Source: Turritopsis dohrnii
Taxonomy: Eukaryota; Cnidaria; Hydrozoa; Anthoathecata; Oceaniidae
Assembly (NCBI GenBank): GCA_027922465.2
Contig: BQMF02000014.1
Coordinates: 992,001 to 1,056,000, forward strand
Length of the DNA stretch: 64,000 nt
Direction: 5' to 3'
Positions 58,922 through 64,000 of the stretch are shown piece by piece. The notes under the pieces were generated by a model, which was not told where the DNA came from, did no database searches, and saw nothing but the letters and a program-made list of their open reading frames with translations. The position numbers were made by a program, and so were the translations under genes. The first letter of the stretch is position 1; every line of letters starts with the position of its first letter.

Positions 58922-60102
58922 TGTGATCCAAAATTGTGGTTGCAATTGGTAGTTTTTCCCTTTTTCCGATTATCTCCTTAATAGATCATAAAACAACCAG
59001 AACGCATCGAGATATTTCAATGGAGAAATAAAAGCGGAACCGAATGGAACCGACTTCATAATGGAATGGCGCTTATGCAAATCTCACAGCATGTATTTTT
59101 CATGTAATTTCATAATGGTAGTCGCAGGGAATATTATGGGGACCTTCGCCGGGTGAAAAAGCGATCCTGTTTCTAATAGAAATTAATGTTATTATTTATT
59201 TCAAGTTGGTAATTAACTGGTGTTAAAAAAAATCATGTTTTACAGAGAAACGAATAAAAACTAACTGATGGAATAAAAATAAAAAGCAAATGAAAAGAGA
59301 ACATGTTAAAATAAAATCGTCAATGACATAATGAAGCATGTACAGCTTTCTCCATTCAATAATTTAATTTTGCGTTTGACTCCCGGCAGATTTCAAATTT
59401 GATGGAATTAGTACTAAGTCTGACTGCCCCTGACCGAAAGGTAATTGATGACAAATTTTAGAGGAAAAAGCTTTGGGCATCTTTACAGTACTTCCAGATC
59501 TCAAATTGTAGTTGACATGTTTGTGCTCAAACATATTCCACACAATTTCTGAACTTAAAAGATTCAAAGACTTGAAAACCTCGATCCTAAATTTTGTATG
59601 TGTATTATACTTTTTCCTCTTTCAAGCAAAAAAGATTTCCAATAATGGAGCTTGTTTTAAGTCTAAGGCTTATGACATGAAAATGAGACTATTTTCAACA
59701 TACTTTGAAAGGCCAAGGAACCCCAATTTTTGGTCAGATTTTGTGTTTCCTTTTTTTGATATTTATACCTAACTTTCAAAAAAATGTCAAGCCTGAGGGT
59801 CAGGACATGAAAAAGAGTCTTTTTTACAGTTCCGTTTTTGGCCTCTGGAAACCCTAGGAACCCTAAAAACCCTTACAGGCTGGCAGATCATTAATACTTA
59901 CCATCAAACAAAGACATCTAGACTAGTTAAAATTCTGAGGAAAATGACATGAAAAAATGTGACGAGAGCTCTTGGATTATATAGTTAAACATCCAAATAA
60001 GTGGGCAGTAGTTGAAAAGCGATCAAATATACGCTGGGCATAAAAGCTTCTAAGAAGAGCATTTAGTTTTTGAGACGCAGACTTAAGAGAGATTGCACAT
60101 GC

Positions 60103-60173
60103 TCAACCTCGTTCCCAGGGCTTCTTGTCTTTTTGATATACCAAAAAGGCAAGAAACCCTGGGAACGAGGTTG
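60103..60173. mobile_element. Hairpin MITE with 9-bp target duplication (copy A)
   Basis: CAACCTCGTTCCCAGGG pairs with CCCTGGGAACGAGGTTG, and the inner arm GGCAAGAAA pairs imperfectly with CTTCTTGTC. It is flanked by TGCACATGC at 60094-60102 and again at 60174-60182, a perfect 9-bp duplication. Confidence 0.9.
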
Positions 60174-60625
60174 TGCACATGCTTTTTAAAATCTAACTTA
60201 CAATCTACATATACATTCCTAGAATTTTCACGAATGATAGTTGTTTTAACTTTTCTCGATTTATGTTCAGACAAAATATCTTGAGCATGATTTACGCCGA
60301 GAAACATAATTTGGAATTTTACTGGATATTGGCTGCCATTGAGTTAGTTCTAAAGCAACCCAGAGCATTTGATGTCTCTCTCTCAAGCACTGACTTGAGT
60401 TCATCTGCGCTATAGCTATACTAGCATGAAGTGAGTTATCATCAGCAAAATTGTAAATTTCTGTTATGTCTTAACACAAGTATGAAACGGCAGCCCAGAT
60501 TAATAACAAAAAAACTTGGGAAATGTGGATCAACAGTGCCTATGACAATGCCTCAGTTTGTTAGAAAGACTGATCGCAAAGATGTCAGCGGTGTGGAACA
60601 GGAAAATTGCATTGACCTCCGCCCC

Positions 60626-60675
60626 CAACCTCGTACCCAGGGTTTCTTGCCTAAGAAACCCTGGGTACGAGGTTG
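60626..60675. mobile_element. Hairpin MITE with 9-bp target duplication (copy B)
   Basis: A 50-bp near-perfect palindrome: CAACCTCGTACCCAGGG, then TTTCTTGCCTAAGAAA, then CCCTGGGTACGAGGTTG. Flanks CTCCGCCCC (60617-60625) and CTCCGCTCC (60676-60684) are a 9-bp duplication with one mismatch. Confidence 0.9.
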
Positions 60676-61171
60676 CTCCGCTCCCTCTCTCTCTATGGGT
60701 TCTGATATGATGATATTTCTCTGCTATCTTTCGTAAATGACGATGTTTTCTATTTTAAGCATTACCAGATCAATTTAATTAACTAATTTAAGAGTGTCTC
60801 TAATTGTTACACGAAATCTGTTTTAGCTATCAGAGCGTAAGCGTTTCCGAGAGAACTTCCGTTTTTCCACACGTATTCTTCTGCTCGCTTACTTTGTTTT
60901 TGTGTAAAAAGTCTGTAGTGGAGATATTCTGTGTAGTGTAATTTTTGGATCAGGAGAGAGAGACACAACGGACACCTTTTTGAAGCTTATACAAAATTTT
61001 TTGTTTAAAACCTATTAAATAATTATATATATATATATCAATTAAAATCGACACATCGCCGAAATTTCAATTGAGACTGGGGCGGGAGTGAATTGGACCC
61101 TTGTCGAGATTGATTTTAAGGCGTAAGAAGAAGAAAGAAGACTCAAAAGACTGAGTTTCATATTGCACACG

Positions 61172-62390
61172 ATGTGGAAACCCCGGTGGGCAGTTTTTTA
61201 TATTCCTTGTGTGATTCAACTATCAACTACAACAATCGCGCTAAATGACCAATTACCTCAAAACGTATTTATTACAAACGAACTCCGATGGAACTACAAA
61301 TGCAAACGAGCTAAATCACCCGTATTGTATTATGCCAACACCTCAGCAACCTTTAACATCTTATTATCTGGCGATGTAGAAACCAACCCTGGGCCTGGTT
61401 CTAACGCACCAAAGTGTACAGTCTGTGAGAGGACGGTGAAAATAAATAAAAAACGCCAGATTTGTTCAGCGTGCCAGGATGTGTGTCATGCAATGTGTGG
61501 CGGTCATACACTCAATACGATCCAAGCAAGAATACCTCGATACCATGCTTGTGCAAAATGTCTTCCTGAACTTCCATTTTCCATTTTCAAAATCAAACCT
61601 TCCGACAGATCTGGAGCAATTAAATCTTGAAAGAAACGCTCTCCTCGATGAGAATATACCTTATGAACTTCCAACTGTTTCAGCACTCAATAAATATCGT
61701 CAACACTTCTCCATTGCCCACCTGGCAACACACGATCCATTACGTCCACGTTTGTACAATTTGAAGCAATTTTAAACGCCCACCAATTTGACATTATAAC
61801 ACTATCCGAGATGTGGCTCAAGGAAAATGCAAACCTCTTGAAGTCAGTTGCAATTTCAGGTTACACAAAATAATTTTCGTAACCGTGATCGCGTGAAAGG
61901 TGGTGGGGTCGGCTACTACATCAAAGACAACATCAATGCGAAGGAAAGGAAAGATCTCGTCGACCTGGATGTCTCCGTCGAACACCAGTCAGTGGATCGA
62001 AATCAAACAAAAAAGATCAAAGAATATTAGCAACAAGAAAAATTCCAATTCCTTGAAAAGTTCGAAACTATTATTTCACAAGTGGCACTGCTCCACGAGG
62101 GACCGATCATCATTACTGGAGATTTCAACATCGACCTTACGAAAGAATCTCCAGGAATAGCAAGATACAAAGACATCCTCAACACCTTCAATCTTACGCA
62201 ACACGGAACTCAACCCACCAGACAGTTGAGCTCACTCATTGATCACATCATCTCCAACCAACAATCTATGAAGCTTCTCGATCAAGGTTTGGTTTTCTGC
62301 GACGAGATTTCAGACCTTGACGACCACCAGGAGAGAGATCCATCATACACGAAGAATAAAAATTATCCAACATGGATGACAAAGAAATAG
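61172..62390 (+). mobile_element. Decayed LINE with 2A-like motif, PHD-like finger and APE endonuclease remnants
   Basis: The first frame (61172-61630) starts MWKPRWAVFYIPCVIQL, a hydrophobic signal-like segment. It then has LLSGDVETNPGP, the 2A ribosome-skipping consensus (skip point at residues 74/75). A Cys/His-rich finger follows (CTVCERTVK...CSACQDVCH). It is then frameshifted. Traces of an AP-type endonuclease continue in other frames: LSEMWL near 61803, KGGGVGYYIKD near 61897, and IIITGDFNIDL with DHIISN near 62100-62260. No reverse transcriptase follows, so the copy is 3'-truncated and dead. 2A motifs at the N-terminus of ORF2-type proteins are known in CR1/L2/Rex-like LINEs of marine invertebrates; the clade here is inferred. 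Confidence 0.85.
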
Positions 62391-63935
62391 ATTAGGAGGA
62401 CCTTCTTCTTTGTAACAGTCTAATTGATTAGCATTTAGCCTCAAACTTATGCGAAAGATTTAGAATTTCTACTAATGCATATCGTCGGGGGGAGTGGGGG
62501 AGTGGGAACCAAGCGATCTGTGATTTTTAAAGGATCTTCATTTATACAGGAGAATCGGGCGGATGAAATTTATATACAACTTTTCTTTCGCTTTAATTTC
62601 GTGTTGTGTCAATTTAATGTCTATAGTGAAAGATCTATGGCGTTAGATAGTGGACAAAATTCAGAATGACTGATACACAAAATATTTGATTAGAAAATAA
62701 TTTTTTTTTCTTGAAATTTTAAATGGGACATTTTATAAAGTTCTATGATAATCTAAGCTTTCTGAATTGATAACTTGGAAAAAATTAATTTCAAATATTA
62801 TTGTTTGAAGATGTTTTGAAGTCGTATTTTGATACTTTACTTTGAAGGAAAACTATTTTTTTTAATTATTTTATATTTCAAATTGTTGTCAAGCAATTTT
62901 GTAACGCAGTCTTGGAATTAATTTATTTCAAAAAGGCATTTTAAAAAGTCATCATTTTCAAAACTATCATGGCACGGTTGCCTCAGTATCGAAAATTCCG
63001 CCCATTTGCGTCTGTAAAATATACATAAATTTGAAAGTATGGTGCAAGTAAAAATAGCGACTGATCCACGTGTTTCACTTGAAGAGTTATGCTCCTCGCA
63101 CATGCCAAAATCGCTCACCGAACCAGCTATGGGTTTTAGGACAAGTTCATTATCAACCTCAAGGCGATATCATTGTAGGTGATGATTCCTATGAGGTTGA
63201 CTTTGACGGCCCAATAAACACTAATGATGAAACAGGGGTCGAAACTGTTGTCATAAAAGAACTCTTGAGTGATACAGAGAAATGTCGTTTATTTCAAGAA
63301 ATTAATGTTATGGAGGTGTCAGAAAGTTTTGGCGTCGACATCTTCATGAAAGCACTACTGATAGCCCGCGTGTCGTTGTTCTTGTTCATCCGCCATCTTG
63401 AGAATACAGCGTGCTTGCTGAAAGCGTGTATTCTGCAGACTTCTGAGTACACGCCCGAAATTACACCCTCCAGCTACAACCCGCGCACAATCTGTTGAAA
63501 TGACATTTCAAATTGATGTTTTAAAACATCAGTTTGAAAATAGAACTTTTCAAGTTAAAAAGTAATCGGGAAATGACAATTTAAAATACTTATTTCAAGT
63601 AAAAATTTATCAGCGTTGGAGAAGTTTTTGTCAATTTGAAAAAGAACACTTGTTCTTTTACAAAACTTTAAATATGAAAAGACTGTCATTCTGGTAAACA
63701 TTTTTCTCCAAAATTACAAAATTAAAGATAGCGTCTTTTTAAAAAAACAATTTGAAAGAAATTTACTTCAAAATGTTAAAATTGAATAACATGTTATTTT
63801 AATTTAGAAGAAACATTTCATCTATCGCAATCATTTTGAATTTTGTCCGCCATCTAACGCCATATAAAGATCGTTATTTTTTTTATAAGTAACAATGTGG
63901 AGGAGTGAGGAGGGGGGCGTCAAAAAATGATGTTA
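62391..63935. other. AT-rich block dense in TTTCAA/TTGAAA words, with one unassigned ORF
   Basis: At least 14 TTTCAA or TTGAAA words lie between 62708 and 63760, on both sides of a less AT-rich centre. The centre holds an open frame at 63070-63498 (142 codons, acidic stretch YEVDFDGPINTNDETGVE) that I cannot assign; codons before about 63120 may not belong to it. No splice structure or family similarity supports it as a gene. Confidence 0.4.
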
Positions 63936-63938
63936 GTC

Positions 63939-64000
63939 CCAACCTCGAACCCAGGGTCTCTTGCCTTTTCGATATACGGATGGCGGCATCCTTCTTTGCC
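63939..64000. mobile_element. Hairpin MITE, CAACCTCGTTCCCAGG family (copy C, cut by window end)
   Basis: CCAACCTCGAACCCAGGG then TCTCTTGCCTTTTCGATATA: the left arm and loop of the same family as 60103. The right arm would lie beyond base 64000. Confidence 0.7.

Larger units (their letters stand above)
57434..60102. other. Region downstream of BCR
   Basis: No gene recognised. It contains a SINE scrap (58425), a short hairpin (58688), a MITE (58802) and AT-rich sequence of no recognised family. Confidence 0.55.

Noticed and set aside
63070..63498. A protein-coding gene of 142 codons
   Set aside because: The frame is open, but there is no family similarity, no supported start and no splice context. 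It is reported only as part of an unassigned block.

Overview
This is a eukaryotic, metazoan window. It is AT-rich, its genes are split into many small exons with consensus GT-AG introns, and almost all intervening DNA holds repeats. No bacterial signals are seen. The mix of animal genes (RAD54B, PIGG, GAS2-like, BCR) with SINEs, 5'-truncated LINEs, a BEL/Pao remnant, many MITEs and a LINE carrying a 2A-like recoding motif suggests a marine invertebrate. A cnidarian is my best guess, but this is inference and the species cannot be fixed from the sequence.

Layout. 338-7391 (minus): 13 exons of a RAD54B-type DNA repair translocase. They run from the start codon to just past the DEAH box; the helicase C-lobe lies beyond the left edge. 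8.1-12.99 kb is a transposon graveyard: telomere-like degenerate repeats, a dead LINE, a 1.38 kb foldback element with 137-bp arms, a BEL/Pao integrase scrap and a tRNA-derived SINE. 13130-13711 (plus): an intronless DUSP11/PIR1-like phosphatase with a C-terminal CaaX box. 15772-21992 (plus): eight exons of PIGG, the GPI-anchor ethanolamine-phosphate transferase 2. Its introns carry a SINE, a pogo-like MITE swollen by a minisatellite, and a LINE tail. About 22.0-31.9 kb has no gene I can defend, only MITEs and one isolated TATA-plus-donor signal. 31967-37410 (plus): nine exons of a GAS2-like actin-microtubule linker. 40493-57321 (plus): a 25-exon BCR orthologue (coiled coil, DH, PH, C2, RhoGAP). 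It has an internal alternative first exon at 51512 that would make a C2-RhoGAP-only isoform. 57.4-64.0 kb: MITE hairpins with 9-bp target duplications, a dead 2A-containing LINE and a motif-dense AT-rich block.

The exon joins were checked by phase. PIGG (2358 nt), GAS2-like (2100 nt), BCR long (4002 nt) and BCR short (2370 nt) all sum to multiples of three, and the visible RAD54B exons join without a frame break. The genes are functionally unrelated (DNA repair, RNA 5'-end phosphatase, GPI-anchor synthesis, cytoskeletal crosslinking, Rho-family signalling), as expected of an ordinary animal locus. The more unusual points are the BCR internal promoter, the prenylation motif on a DUSP11-type enzyme, the 2A LINE, and the MITE families, one of which has at least 11 copies in the window.
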